Notes: generated by a model from the sequence alone, not told the origin. Positions 32,607 through 43,425 are shown, counted from the stretch's first letter. The stretch: DNA of 64,000 bases from JAUIAI01 sp041396585 (GCA_041396585.1 JAWKYG010000007.1:198791-262790); one strand, 5' to 3'. Translations and numbers: made by a program.

Positions 32607-33818
32607 TCAGCGCACGAGCTGGTTGATGTCGATGATCGGCAGCATCACAGCCAGCACGATCAACAGCACCACCCCGCCCATGAACAAAATCAACAGGGGC
32701 TCCAACAGCCCAGTCAGCGTTAACGCGCGACGCTCGGTTTCGGATGACACGGTCTGCGCGCAGCGTTCGAGCATCTCGCCGAGTTCCCCGGTGGCCTCTC
32801 CGCTACCGATCATCTGCACCACCATCGGCGAAAACTGCTTGCCGGCGCCCAGCGCCCGGGCCAGCGACGCGCCCTCTCTGACCCGTGATATGGCGTCGTG
32901 GACATTCGCTTTCAAGGCCTGGTTGGTGAGCGTCTCTGCGCTCGCCTCCAGGCCGTGGATCAGCGGCACACCCGAGCGGGTCAGAATGGCCAGGGTCGAG
33001 GTGAAGCGGGCCGTGTTCATCCCGCGCACCAGCCGGCCGATGACGGGCAGGCGCAACACGCGCGCATCCCAGGCCAGCCGGGTCGTGGGTGCCTTGAGCG
33101 CGAAGCGCCAGAGCACGATCACCAGCGCGATCACGACCGCCACCAGCCAGCCCCACTGGCGCACGAAATCGGAGATCGCGATCAGGGCGATGGTCAGAAA
33201 CGGCAGTTGCTGCTCGGACTGGTCGAAGACGCTGACCACCTGGGGCACCACATAGGTGAGCAGCGCAATGATGGCCAGAAACGCCACCACGGTGACGATC
33301 GCCGGGTAGATGAACGCGAGCGTGATCTTCGAGCCCAGCGCGGCGCGTGACTCGACATAGTCCGCCAGGCGAGACATGATCAGGCCGAGGTCGCCCGAGC
33401 GCTCCCCTGCCCCCACCAAGGCGCGATACACAGGCGAGAAGTCACGCGGATAGCGCGCCAGCGTATCGCCGAACGACTGGCCACTGACCACGTCGCTGCG
33501 GATCGCCGCGAATCGTTCGCGGACCAGGCGCCGCTCGCCCTGTTCGGAGATCGTGGCCAGCGCCTGCTCGATCGGCAGACGCGCACTGAGCAGGCTGGCG
33601 AGCTGGCGCGTGGCCATCGTCAGCTCGCTGGTGCGCAAGCGGCCACGCACCGCAGGTGTGTCGCCCTGGTCCGCACGCGCCTGCAGCGAGCTGACTTCGA
33701 GCGGCGTGAGACCGCGTTCCCGCAGCAGGCTGCGCGCGTGACGAGGGGAATCGGCATCGATCACGCCCTGCTCGATGCGTCCATCGGCGCTCGCGGCCTC
33801 GAAACGGAATGCGGCCAT
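32607..33818 (-). CDS. gspF: Type II secretion inner-membrane protein GspF
   Basis: 403-residue platform protein. The N-terminus is AAFRFEAASADGRIEQGVID with HARSLLRERGLTPLEV. Two GspF domains follow, each with the TRQLASLLSARLPIEQALAT or FTSTLAILTRSGVPLIHGLE pattern. Three membrane helices are visible (IVTVVAFLAIIALLTYVVPQ, GWLVAVVIALVIVLWRFALK, LFMGGVVLLIVLAVMLPIID). It ends in the conserved DINQLV. It interacts with GspE and GspL under the pseudopilus. It lies 31 bases downstream of gspE and is the last gene of the operon. Confidence 0.96.
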   Translation of the reverse strand: MAAFRFEAASADGRIEQGVIDADSPRHARSLLRERGLTPLEVSSLQARADQGDTPAVRGRLRTSELTMATRQLASLLSARLPIEQALATISEQGERRLVRERFAAIRSDVVSGQSFGDTLARYPRDFSPVYRALVGAGERSGDLGLIMSRLADYVESRAALGSKITLAFIYPAIVTVVAFLAIIALLTYVVPQVVSVFDQSEQQLPFLTIALIAISDFVRQWGWLVAVVIALVIVLWRFALKAPTTRLAWDARVLRLPVIGRLVRGMNTARFTSTLAILTRSGVPLIHGLEASAETLTNQALKANVHDAISRVREGASLARALGAGKQFSPMVVQMIGSGEATGELGEMLERCAQTVSSETERRALTLTGLLEPLLILFMGGVVLLIVLAVMLPIIDINQLVR

Positions 33819-33849
33819 CGATCAGGACGCCGCGGGCTCGCGCGGCCGG

Positions 33850-35286
33850 CTAGTCTCTTGTGACACGTATCACCTCGTCTGGCGAGGTCACACCGGTGCT
33901 CACCCAGCGCTGCCCGTCGTCTCGCATCGGCACCAGACCCGAGGCGATCGCGCTCTGGCGGATCTGCGACTCGGGCGCACCCTGGTGGATCAGCGCGCGA
34001 ACCTGATCATCGATCAGCAGCAGCTCATGAACGCCGGTGCGGCCGTGGAAACCCGAGCGGTTGCAGGCCGCGCAGCCCACTGCCCGCCAGTGCCCGGTGA
34101 CCGGATCGGGCTCGCGGCACTGCAGGCAGAGTCTGCGCACCAGCCGCTGGGCGAGCACCCCGAGCAGCGAACTGGACAGCAGAAAGGGTTCGATGCCCAT
34201 GTCGATCAGACGGGTGATCGCCGACACCGAATCATTGGTGTGCAGGGTGGCCAGCACCAGATGGCCGGTGAGCGATGACTGGACCGCAATCTGCGCGGTT
34301 TCGAGATCGCGAATCGCCGATCATGATCACATCGGGATCCTGACGCAGGATCGAGCGCAGGGCCTTGGCGAAGGTCATCTCGATGCGCGGATTCACCTGC
34401 GTCTGACCGATGCCATCGAGATCGTATTCGATCGGATCCTCGACGGTAGTATGTTGGTCACCGATGCATCGAGCCGCCCGAGCGCCGCATAGAGCGAGGT
34501 GGTCTTGCCGGAACCGGTCGGCCCGGTGACCAGCACGATGCCGTGCGGCTGATGAATCAGCGTGTCGAAGGCGCGCCGGTTCTCCGGGCTCATGCCCAGG
34601 GTTTCCAGATCGAGCCGCCCGGCCTGCTTGTCGAGCAGGCGCAGCACTGCGCGCTCGCCATGACCGGTGGGCAGTGTCGAGACCCGCACATCGACCGGGC
34701 GCCCGCCGATGCGCAGCGTGATCCGGCCGTCCTGGGGCAGCCGCTTCTCTGCGATATCGAGCTGGGCCATGATCTTGATCCGCGATATCAGCGCCGCATG
34801 GATTTCGCGGCGCGGGCGAACCACATCGCGCAAGGTGCCATCGACCCGGAAGCGCACCATCGAATAGCCCTCGAAGGGCTCGATGTGGATATCGGAGGCG
34901 CCATCGCGGCTGGCTTGCGTGAGCAGCGCGTTGATCATGCGGATGATCGGCGCATCATCCTCGGTTTCGAGCAGATCCTCGATCTTGGGAATGTCCTGCA
35001 GCAGGCGCGACAGATCCATATCGCTGGCCACTTCGTCGGCCACCGCCGCGGCCGACCCCTCCTGCGAGGAATAGGCTCGCGAGATCGCCGCCACCAGCTC
35101 GTTCTCGGGCTTGCGGATCGTGATCAGTCGCCCCGGCAGCGTGCGCCCGAGTTCTGCGATGGCCGCGGCCGGCGTGCGATCACCGATCCAGACTTCGAAG
35201 GCATCGCGATCGGCGCCGGCCACGAGCACCTGGTGGGTGCGAGCGAATCCGTAGGGCACATAACGCGACGGGCTGACACCAGCCAT
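33850..35286 (-). CDS. gspE: Type II secretion ATPase GspE (two indels)
   Basis: Cytoplasmic hexameric ATPase that powers pseudopilus assembly. The N1 domain and nucleotide-binding domain are present. Walker A is VTGPTGSGKTTSLYAALGRL, and the zinc tetracysteine has CLQC and CAAC in the C-terminal part. Two breaks are visible. Near 34450 one base is missing (ATACTACCGTC for ATACTNACCGTC-like), after which the family sequence VEDPIEYDLDGIGQTQVNPR runs in another frame. Near 34318 two bases are missing in GGCGATTCGC, where GEIRDLE is expected. The two restore the original frame, so the ends are in register. The repaired protein is about 480 residues. Confidence 0.92.
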
Positions 35287-35294
35287 GGGGTGAC

Positions 35295-37653
35295 TCAGTT
35301 GATGTAGGTCGGGTCGGCCAGGGGCGCGCCGGCCGGCTGCGAGGACTGGCGGCGCACGGGCTCAGCTCTCAGGGGCGAGGCAGTGGGTGCCGGTGGCGCA
35401 GAAGGATTCGGCTGCACGGCCGGCGGTGTCCGACCGACGCCAGAACCCGACTGCCGCCCACGCAGGTCGATGAATGCGTCCACGGCCGGTGACAGACTGC
35501 CCGAGGGCACCGGCGCCGGTGGCTGCGTGCGGCCCTCATCATCGACGACCGGGGGCTTGGGTGAATCGGGCATGGGCGCCAGCTGCGACGGCGTCAGCTG
35601 CGGCAATGCCCAGTGCTCACGCAATGGCGCCGCTGCGCATATTGCCGATATAGTCGTAGCGGTCGGCGGTGACCCTGTATGCGTCGGCCGCGTCGCGCAG
35701 CACCACCGGACGCAGGAAGACGAGCAGATTGGTCTTCTTGCGATTGCGCGAGTCATAGCGAAACAGCCCGCCGAGCACGGGAATGTCGCCGAGAATAGGC
35801 ACCTTCTGCTCGCCGCCCTCGATACGCTCCTCGATCAGGCCGCCCAGCACCACGATCTGACCGTCGTCGACCAGCACGTTGGTTTCGATGGCGCGTCGAT
35901 TGGTGATGATGTCCGAGGCCACGGTGGCGGTCAGGACACTCGACACCTCCTGGAAGATCTCCAGCTTGACCGAGCCACTTTCGGACACCTGCGGTCGCAC
36001 CTTCAGCGTGGTGCCGACGTCGCGACGTTCGATGGTCTGGAAAGGATTGACGGTTGCGCCGGTATTGTTCGAGGTGTACTGGCCGGTCACGAAGGGCACG
36101 TTCTGACCGATGATGATGCGGGCCTCTTCATTGTCCAGCGTGAGCAGGTTGGGCGTTGCCAGGATGTTCGCGTCGGCCTGAGATTCGAGCGCACGGGCCA
36201 GCAGCGGCAGATTGAGGATCTCACCGGTGACACCCGGGATGGTCGTGGTGCCGTTGACCACCCCGACATTGATGCCCTGCCCGAGCGCAGCCGGATTCTG
36301 CGACGCGGCGAGAATCGACCCGCCTCCCTCGAGGTTGGTGAAGTTGGTGCCGCCAACGCCGCGGGTGGACCCATTGGCGATATCGAGCAGCTGCCACTGA
36401 ATGCCGAACTCGGCCGCCTTCTCGGCCGACACCTCGACGATCAGCGATTCGATATAGACCTGCGCGCGCCGCATGTCGAGCTTGTCGATCACCGCACGCA
36501 GATTGCGATAGACCGCATCCGGAGCCGTGATGATCAGCGAATTGGTGGTCGGATCGGCCGCGATCGTGGCGTCACCGGCGGTCACGGTGATCACCTGGTC
36601 ACTGGAGCCGGAATTCAGCGGCTGCTGACCCGCACCAAGCGCCACGCCGGTGGCGTTACCGCCGCCGGGGGCCAGCACGCTGGTGGCCCGATTGGTGCGG
36701 TTGATCACATCCGACGCGCCGCTGGCATTGCCCGACAACACGGCCTGCAGGGTCTTGGCGAGTTGCGTGGCCTGCGCATTGCGCAGATAGACGACACGAA
36801 TGTTGCCCGGCGCCTTGCTCGGCACATCGAGCTGGCGCAGCAGGCCCTTGGCCAACTCGATCTTGGCCGAACTGGCGGCCCGCATCATGATCGAGTTCGA
36901 ATTCGGATCGGCCATCACGATCGCCCGCTGCCCCGCGTCCACCTGGGCGCCCTGCCCGGCGCGCTGGGTGTCATCGAGCAGGCGGTTGAGCATGGCGGCC
37001 AGATCGCTGGCGATTCCGTAGCGCACCGGCAGCACCACCACATCACTGGCGCCGGGGCTGTCGAGCGTGCCGATGATGCGTCCGATCCGCTGCAGATTGG
37101 CCGCATAGTCGGTGATCACCAGCGCATTGGTGTTCGGGTAGGCACTGATCGTGTTGTTCGGCGCGATCAGCGGCCGGAGCACCGGCACCAGGTTGGTGGC
37201 CGACTCGTACTTCAGCTTGAACACCTGGGTCACGATCTGGTCGCCGTCATCGGACGGTCGGCCACTGCTCACGGGGCCCGATTGCAGCTTCGCATCGGCC
37301 TCGGGCACGACCTTGCCGATTCGGCCGCTGGCGACGATCGTGAAGCCCTGCAGGCGCAACGAGGCGAGCAGGAGTTTGTAGGCCTCGAGCCGCGAGACCG
37401 GCCCCGGCGTCTCGAGCGTGAGTTTGCCGCGCACGCGTGGATCGATAATGAAGGTTCGATCCAGCAGCACGCCGAAGGCGCCGATCACCGTGTCGATGTC
37501 GGCATCTTTGAAGTTCAGGGACACCGGATCGGACGACGACGCTGCCACCACGGGCTGGGTGAAGACCATCAACGACGCCAGCGCAAGCGCCAGACAGGCG
37601 CGCGCGCGCGGCCGGCTGCCTCGGCGAATCGCAGGGTCGTTGACGGCACGCAT
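35295..37653 (-). CDS. gspD: Type II secretion outer-membrane secretin GspD (tail in second frame)
   Basis: Secretin forming the outer-membrane channel. Signal peptide: ARACLALALASLMVFTQPVV. The N0 domain (VSLNFKDADIDTVIGAFGVL) is followed by three N domains and the secretin core (VPFVTGQYTSNNTG, IERRDVGTTLKVRPQVSESG, VVLGGLIEERIEGGEQKVPI, LGDIPVLGGLFRY). The main frame stops at 35617 after 678 residues (YDYIGNMRSGAIA). The next frame continues without a stop to 35295 as a Pro-rich tail (PLREHWALPQLTPSQLAPMP), ending 8 bases before gspE. This tight spacing suggests a one-base indel near 35625 and a true protein of about 785 residues. If the early stop is real, the end is 35617. Confidence 0.9.
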
Positions 37654-38433
37654 CAGCCTCGAACTCCGATATTGATCAGCGTCTTGTCGCCCTGGCGGCG
37701 CCCCAGCAGGCCCAGCAGGTTACGCAAGCGATCACGTTGCTCCGGGTCGGCACTGGCCTGGGCCGTGAACTGCACCCCCCGCTTGTTCGTCCAGACTCCG
37801 CTGCCCTCGAGATTCAAGGGCCCTTGCAAGGTCTGGATATCCAGTTTGGCGCTATCCCCCTCGCCGGCAACACCGATCCGGTAGCTGCCCAGCGGTCGCA
37901 CGGGGGTCAAGGCCGACGCCATATCACGCAACTCGATGTTCGCACGCCCATCGAATACGCCGGGGCGCAGTGTCAGTCCTTCCCAACGAACGGCCAGCGC
38001 CCCGGAGGGCCGCACCGTATTCCAGGGCGAGCCGAGCCGGCCGAGATCCACCGACGGGAGGTTCAGCGAACCGCGCCCGATGCGCAACTCGCCGAGCCCG
38101 CCGTCGATCGCGATGGTCTCGGACATACCATCCAGGCGCACGCTGGCGCGCAAGGCACCGACCAGCAACGGGAACAGCCGCACCTGCCAGTGCATGCGCC
38201 CAGGTATCGCCACACCTGCCAGCGTCACCCGCTCGGCCTCGCGATCGTGAATATCAACCAGCACCAGACGCGCGCTGCCGTGCCAGATGGTGCCTTCTGC
38301 CTCGGCCAGCGCGAGTCGTCCCTGGGTGGCGCGATTGAGCGCGAGATCGGCCCAACGAGGCCGGCGCGAAGCCGATCAGCGCCAGCACCGCGCCAACCAC
38401 GATGGCCAAGCCGAAAACAATGATTCGCAGCAT
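37653..38433 (-). CDS. gspN: Type II secretion protein GspN (one frameshift)
   Basis: About 260 residues. The N-terminal anchor MLRIIVFGLAIVVGAVLALI followed by GFAPA is in one frame. The rest, WADLALNRATQGRLALAEAE, GTIWHGSARLVL and onward, is in another; one extra base near 38368 (GCCGGCCTCGTTGG) separates them. The body shows GspN features (GRMHWQVRLFPLLVGALRAS, GSGVWTNKRGVQFTAQASAD, LLGLLGRRQGDKTLINIG). GspN is an optional inner-membrane component with a periplasmic domain. The stop overlaps the gspD start (TGATG). Confidence 0.86.
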
Positions 38434-38443
38434 GCGCGGCCCC

Positions 38444-38956
38444 TCAGCGCGGCGCGGCGGTTGGCCGCTCGAGACCGAAGGTGGCGGTCACGCGCCCGGC
38501 CTGCGGATCACGCACGATGCTGACATCGGCGACCCGCAAGCGCGCATCGCGCACCACCTGCGCAAGCCAGTCGATCGCGAGATCGAAGCGCGCCGAATCG
38601 AAGCGCACGCGAATCAGATCGGTGCCGGCATCGACACTGGCGATATTGGCCAGACCCGAGGCGGTCAGCGTGCGCTGCAACTCGGCCCTGACCATGGCGG
38701 CAGAGATCGATTCCGCACGCACATCACCCAGCGCGCGCGCTTCTTCAGACAACGACGCCATGCGCGCCACCTGCGCGCGCAATTCCGGCAACTCGCTGCG
38801 CAGACGCTGCCGCCCAAGCCAGGCGGGCTCGAACAGCACGAACCAGGTCACGGCCAGGGCCAGCACGATGGCCCCGCCGCCGATCATCCGGCGTTCGCGC
38901 GGGGCCAGCTGCCGCCAACGGGCGAGAACCCCTTCGAAGGATTGCGCCAGACTCAT
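38444..38956 (-). CDS. gspM: Type II secretion protein GspM
   Basis: 170-residue bitopic protein. One hydrophobic helix (MIGGGAIVLALAVTWFVLFE) follows the short cytoplasmic N-terminus that contains LAPRERR. The periplasmic ferredoxin-like domain follows (LQRTLTASGLANIASVDAGT, FDLAIDWLAQVVRDARLRVA). GspM stabilises GspL. The ATG overlaps the gspL stop by 4 bases. The family is weakly conserved, so operon position supports the call. Confidence 0.9.
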   Translation of the reverse strand: MSLAQSFEGVLARWRQLAPRERRMIGGGAIVLALAVTWFVLFEPAWLGRQRLRSELPELRAQVARMASLSEEARALGDVRAESISAAMVRAELQRTLTASGLANIASVDAGTDLIRVRFDSARFDLAIDWLAQVVRDARLRVADVSIVRDPQAGRVTATFGLERPTAAPR

Positions 38957-40322
38957 AGCAAAGCCACCACTGCCGACTGCGCCTTACCCTGCTCGAAGCG
39001 CAGTGCCAGGCCCATACGCTGGCAGGCCGCGGTCATCTGTTCGCGCACGCTGCGCGCGGCCACGCGATCCGGCTCGAATGTGACCTTCAGGCGACCGTCG
39101 CGGTACTCGACGCCCGTCAACGCGCCGGTCCCTTGCGGGCCGAGCGCTTTGGCAAACCGGGTCAGCAGCGGCAGGAAGTCGTCCGGCCCGCTCTGGCCCG
39201 CGCCCGCGCGCAGCTTGGCGACGTTGCGCTCCATCTGCAGCACCGGATCGACCACCACGCGGTCATTGGGAAGGTCTGCCGATAGCGGGTCTCGAGGTTG
39301 GCGCGTAGATCGCGCTTCTCCGCCGAGAGCTTGCCCCAATGAAGATTCAGGCCGAGCAGAAATACGGCCATTGCGCCCGCCGCCAGCCAGAGCGGCAAAC
39401 GCCAGGCGCGCCAGTCGATGTCGGCCACACGACGCGCCACCGTAGGCTTTTGCGCCGCCACCAGCAAATCGATCGGCGAGGCCTTGGGAATCGGCAGCGA
39501 TCCCGCCCGAGCGCCGATGCGCAACTGCCTGATTGCGGCGATCAGCGGCTCGCGCCAGCTTGGATCGTCGCTGAGCAGGCGCACCCGACGAACATGCAGC
39601 GCGCCCGTCCCGGGCTCGCCCGGCGCGTCCGCACCGGTGGCAAGCGCGGTCTCGGGATCATCTTCGCCATCGCCGTCGGCGGCCGGTTCGGGCTCGCCTG
39701 CCATCCCCTCGCCGAGATCGAGCCCGGGTGGGGCGAGTACCGTGGCCAACAAGGACGCAAAGGCCTGCTGGCGCTCGGAGGCCTCGACGCCCGCTGTCCA
39801 GCCCAGGCCTTCGGATTCGCCGGTGCGCACCGCGATGCCATCGCCGATGCAGACCAATGAGAGTTCATTGGCCCGCAGCGGCGCCACCAACTGTGCCGGC
39901 CAGGCCGATGCCACGCGCAGCCCGCGACGCTGAAACGCGCCGAGCACGAAGTCCAGCCAGCCGCGATCGAGCACCGCAATCAGCCGGCGACCGTCGGCAT
40001 CGACCGGCCCGAGCGCGAATGCGCAGGTGGATGTGTCCTGCAGCAGGCGGTCTTCGACCGCATTGGGAATCGCCTGGCGCAGCTTGGCGCCAGACAACGG
40101 CGGCAGCTTCACATGCAACAGGGTGACGTCGCGCGCATCGAAAATCAGGCGCACGGAACGAGCGGCCGGCAGCGTATCGAGGCTGAGGCTCGAATAACGG
40201 GGCCCTTCAGGGGTATGCACCAGGGCGAGCAGACGCTGCTCGCTCGCAAATGCACGTTCTCCGATCGATCTTGGCGGAAGCCAGACGATCGACTCGTGCT
40301 TTTTCACAGTCTTCGCTGCCAA
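38953..40322 (-). CDS. gspL: Type II secretion protein GspL (one frameshift)
   Basis: About 456 residues. The N-terminal actin-like cytoplasmic domain (SVRLIFDARDVTLLHVKLPP, LRQAIPNAVEDRLLQDTSTC, DRGWLDFVLGAFQRRGLRVA) links to GspE. A membrane helix follows (LPLWLAAGAMAVFLLGLNLH), then the periplasmic domain. The frame changes near 39265, after RYRQTF: the periplasmic part PNDRVVVDPVLQMERNVAKL, LRFEQGKAQSAVVALL continues in another frame. An acidic insert (ADGDGEDDPETALATGAD) in the cytoplasmic domain is unusual. The gene overlaps gspK by 19 bases and gspM by 4. Confidence 0.9.
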
Positions 40323-41275
40323 ATGACGGTCACTCTCTTGTTCGATTCTCGCTCAAGGAGCGTCTCCGAGAACGATTCGACACGACCTAATCGTATCAAT
40401 CCGCGAACAATGAAAAACCTGGAGTTCACCGACAACACATTGCCGTCGAGGGTCTCTACGGGCGGCACAATGTCGCCCCCGAATTGTTTGAGATCCCCGT
40501 AGACCTTGGTTTCACGTCGATCAACGAGCTGCCGGGCCTGGCCAAGATCGATATCCAGGGCCGCCGCGATCAGTTCGGCGGGCGCGGTATTCAGGTTGAT
40601 CTGCGGCACGCCGTGCGCGGTTGGCAGGAAGCTCAGATAGGGATCCAGCGCCTCGAGCGTGTCCTCGCGCATGCCCCGCACCGAGCGAAGATCGGCGATC
40701 CGCGTCAGTGGCAGCGCGCTTGCGACCTCGGTCGCCCCCGGCTTCGGGGTCGCGGCCAGAACCCGCGCGGCGATCGCGCTCGCGAACGCCGCCGGCTGGC
40801 CGATATGGGTCAGCAGCCGCTCCAGAATGGCCAGGCGCGTTGTGTCGATCGTGGGCATGCCATCTTCACCGATTCTGGCCAGCGCACTGACGTTGAAGCG
40901 TGCCTGCGCATCGAAGATCTGGCCGCTGAGCGTGGCCGCGCGTGCATCATCGTCGATCTTTGCACCCGCCGTGACGGTCTCATCGAGCCTGGTCTCGGCC
41001 ACCGCCGGCGCCCAGATGTCGCTGGCATGATCGACATTGGGCGGATCGTTGGCCAGGATCACCTTGGCCCAGTCAATGGCCGCACGCTCCGCCCAACGGG
41101 TTTGCGTGAGCGCGATCCGGTTGTCCACCGAGCGCACCGTCACATGCTGACGCAGCACCATCGCGCTGATGATCACCGTCGCCAGCACCACGGTCAGCAG
41201 CACCGAGATAATGGCCGCGCCACGCGAGCGCCCGGGCACACGGCGCGGCACAAGGATTGTTCGTGACGGTCGCAT
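40304..41275 (-). CDS. gspK: Type II secretion minor pseudopilin GspK
   Basis: 323-residue tip pseudopilin. The prepilin segment is RGAAIISVLLTVVLATVIIS, lacking the usual Phe-Thr at the cleavage site as is normal for GspK. The large globular domain includes QIFDAQARFNVSALA, LRSVRGMREDTLEALDPYLS and INLNTAPAELIAAALDIDLG, the helix-hairpin-helix-like region of the family. It caps the pseudopilus with GspI and GspJ. Confidence 0.95.
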   Translation of the reverse strand: MRPSRTILVPRRVPGRSRGAAIISVLLTVVLATVIISAMVLRQHVTVRSVDNRIALTQTRWAERAAIDWAKVILANDPPNVDHASDIWAPAVAETRLDETVTAGAKIDDDARAATLSGQIFDAQARFNVSALARIGEDGMPTIDTTRLAILERLLTHIGQPAAFASAIAARVLAATPKPGATEVASALPLTRIADLRSVRGMREDTLEALDPYLSFLPTAHGVPQINLNTAPAELIAAALDIDLGQARQLVDRRETKVYGDLKQFGGDIVPPVETLDGNVLSVNSRFFIVRGLIRLGRVESFSETLLERESNKRVTVIWQRRL

Positions 41276-41278
41276 CGA

Positions 41279-42046
41279 TCAGTACTCGATCGTGAACAGA
41301 CGCACGATCCGGTTGCCGGATCGATTCAGGGTGATCTCTATCCCGGTGGGTTCGGCCACAGCCGGCTGGGCGGTGGCGGCCGGCACGGAACCCGGCGGCG
41401 GCGGCGCCGAACCGGTGCCAGGTGGTGGCACCCCGACAGTGGCACTGGCGATGCGCGGGCGGGCCAGCACCTTGAGCGCATCACCGGCCAGCCAGCCGGT
41501 TTGGGGCACGAAGGCGCGATAGGCGACACCCTCGATCCCGTTGATCAGTGGTTGCCAGGACAGGCGATCGAGCGCGATCGCGCTCTCGAACCCCCCGGCA
41601 CGCCAGGCACTGAAGCCGCGCTCGAGAACGCCGTTGCGCAGTCGATAGACCACCTGCTGCAGCCGCAGCGCCTCGCCACTGCCGTTCTCGCGCAGCACCA
41701 TCAGTGACTGACCGGCATCGCCTTCGCCCGGCATGAACATCACCGACGGTTGCGGCTGGCCGAGCGTGCGCACCGACCACGAGCGGCGCAGATCCTCGTC
41801 GAGCTGGGTGAAGGCGACGCTCAGTGCGCGCATCTCGTTGGATTGCATCGTCACCCTGTCGCGCGCTTGCAGGACGGTATCCAGGCCACGCCAGCAGAGC
41901 AAGGCCAGCACCGCCATCAGAGCCACTGCAATCAATACCTCGAGCAAGGTGAAGCCCGCGCAGCCTGCCCCGGCCACCGAGCGCAGGCAACGCATGGCGG
42001 GCACCTGCCACGAGTGCCGGGAACCGACGTGCCGGGCGGTCATCAT
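41279..42046 (-). CDS. gspJ: Type II secretion minor pseudopilin GspJ
   Basis: 255-residue pseudopilin with prepilin motif GFTLLEVLIAVALMAVLALL, preceded by an unusually long leader of about 30 residues. The GspJ core (FTQLDEDLRRSWSVRT, YRLRNGVLERGFSAW, LSWQPLINGIEGVAYRAFVP) follows. A Pro/Ala-rich insertion near residues 205-230 (PPPGTGSAPPPPGSVPAATA) is atypical. It overlaps gspI by 4 bases. Confidence 0.94.
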   Translation of the reverse strand: MMTARHVGSRHSWQVPAMRCLRSVAGAGCAGFTLLEVLIAVALMAVLALLCWRGLDTVLQARDRVTMQSNEMRALSVAFTQLDEDLRRSWSVRTLGQPQPSVMFMPGEGDAGQSLMVLRENGSGEALRLQQVVYRLRNGVLERGFSAWRAGGFESAIALDRLSWQPLINGIEGVAYRAFVPQTGWLAGDALKVLARPRIASATVGVPPPGTGSAPPPPGSVPAATAQPAVAEPTGIEITLNRSGNRIVRLFTIEY

Positions 42047-42405
42047 GGCAGCCGGGTGGCGAAGCCGGTGAGCTGGGCGAGACGATGCTCATCGGCACCC
42101 AGCACACTGACCTCGACCCGTCGAAAGAAACGGTTCGGCGTGGCGAACACCCGTTCCACGCATTGCAGCGCCACACCGCCCTGGTCACAGGCATAGCGGC
42201 GCTCGCCCAGATCCGGCCACTGATCGAGCAGACGCACCTCCGAGAGGCGATTCTCCGCGCTCCAGTGGGCAAAGGTGCGCGCGCGCAGATCCGCCGTGCC
42301 ATTGATCAGCGCGCCGGCAGCGCGCATCGAGGCGATCAGCGCGATCGCTGCAATGGTCAGGGCGACCAGCACCTCGACCAGAGTGAAGCCGCGCGCGCGT
42401 CTCAA
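42043..42405 (-). CDS. gspI: Type II secretion minor pseudopilin GspI
   Basis: 120-residue pseudopilin with motif RGFTLVEVLVALTIAAIALI and the GspI-like continuation ARTFAHWSAENRLSEVRLLD. It nucleates the tip complex with GspJ and GspK. The start overlaps the gspH stop by 4 bases. Confidence 0.94.
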   Translation of the reverse strand: MRRARGFTLVEVLVALTIAAIALIASMRAAGALINGTADLRARTFAHWSAENRLSEVRLLDQWPDLGERRYACDQGGVALQCVERVFATPNRFFRRVEVSVLGADEHRLAQLTGFATRLP

Positions 42406-42863
42406 AACCGGACCTCGAACACACCCAGCCCGTTGGCCTGGATGCGCACCGAGCGCTCACCCTGGGTCAGCGCGAGTTCGAACGGCGCATCCACCATGTC
42501 GCGGCCGAACTCGATGCGCTCGCGGCCATCGTCGCTGGTAAATCGGAACTCGGTGCGCTCGGACCACTCGCGCTCGCGCAGATCCCGGTCATCCAGCAAG
42601 GGCTCCCAGCGAATGCCCCGCCGGATCATGAACCGGTAACCGAGATCGTCGGCATCGAAGCGGATCGGGGCGCCGCGCACCTGCGCCTCCTCGCGGGCCA
42701 GCGACAGCAGCAGCGCCAGGCGCTCGGCATCGACCTGCAGGCCGCGGTCGGCGCCACGCACCGACAGACCGACCACCGCCACCACGATCATGACGATCGA
42801 GATCGCGACCAGGATTTCCAGCAGCGTGAAGCCGGCGTGCGCACGCCGGCGCCAGCGAGGCAT
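42402..42863 (-). CDS. gspH: Type II secretion minor pseudopilin GspH
   Basis: 153-residue pseudopilin starting MPRWRRRAHAGFTLLEILVA. The prepilin helix is followed by LALLLSLAREEAQVRGAPIR and GYRFMIRRGIRWEPL, typical of GspH. The start at 42863 is taken because the Met directly precedes the short basic leader; the open frame extends further upstream without family similarity. Confidence 0.93.
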   Translation of the reverse strand: MPRWRRRAHAGFTLLEILVAISIVMIVVAVVGLSVRGADRGLQVDAERLALLLSLAREEAQVRGAPIRFDADDLGYRFMIRRGIRWEPLLDDRDLREREWSERTEFRFTSDDGRERIEFGRDMVDAPFELALTQGERSVRIQANGLGVFEVRF

Positions 42864-42898
42864 CGACCGGATACGTGCTCCAGTCAATGGCGGCGGAC

Positions 42899-43351
42899 TC
42901 AGCGGTTCAGCGCCCAGTTGCCGATGTCGGCATCGATGCCCTCGCCGCCCGGCTTGCCATCGGCGCCGTAGCTGAACACATCGATCTCGCCGCGAACCCC
43001 CGGGTTCAGCAACTGATAGGGATGGCCCCACGGATCCGTGGGCGCCGATTTCAGATACTGCTTCCAATTGCGCGGCACGGGTTCAGAGCCCGGCCGCTCG
43101 ACCAGGGCGATCAGACCCTGCTCGGTACTGGGGTAGCGCTGATTGTCCAGCCGATAGATATCCAGGGCCTGCATGATGTTGCCGATATCGAAGCGCGCCG
43201 CAGCAACCTTCGCCTGATCCGGCTTGTCCATGAGACGGGGAACGATCAATGCACCCAACACACCGAGAATCACGATAACCACCATGATCTCGATCAAAGT
43301 GAAGCCGCCGTTGCGCTGTTGGTACCGTTGGTCGAGCGACTGACGCCGCAT
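42899..43351 (-). CDS. gspG: Type II secretion major pseudopilin GspG
   Basis: 150-residue major pseudopilin. Prepilin motif GGFTLIEIMVVIVILGVLGA, then DIGNIMQALDIYRLDNQRYP, STEQGLIALVERPG and the calcium-binding end region (LKSAPTDPWGHPYQLLNPGV, DVFSYGADGKPGGEGIDADI). It is the first gene of the minus-strand operon and is divergent from gspC, with 74 bases between the starts. Confidence 0.97.
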   Translation of the reverse strand: MRRQSLDQRYQQRNGGFTLIEIMVVIVILGVLGALIVPRLMDKPDQAKVAAARFDIGNIMQALDIYRLDNQRYPSTEQGLIALVERPGSEPVPRNWKQYLKSAPTDPWGHPYQLLNPGVRGEIDVFSYGADGKPGGEGIDADIGNWALNR

Positions 43352-43425
43352 AAAGACTCCGTAATAACTCGTTGATTTCTGGCGGTATCATATCAGGCGA
43401 ACCCGCCGATTTCTGTGCCCCTCCC

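Noticed and set aside
35383..37884. An 833-codon open frame on the plus strand opposite gspD and gspN
   Set aside because: It is fully antisense to conserved secretion genes, has no recognisable domains, and is rich in His, Arg, Gly and Asp as expected of a shadow frame in GC-rich DNA.
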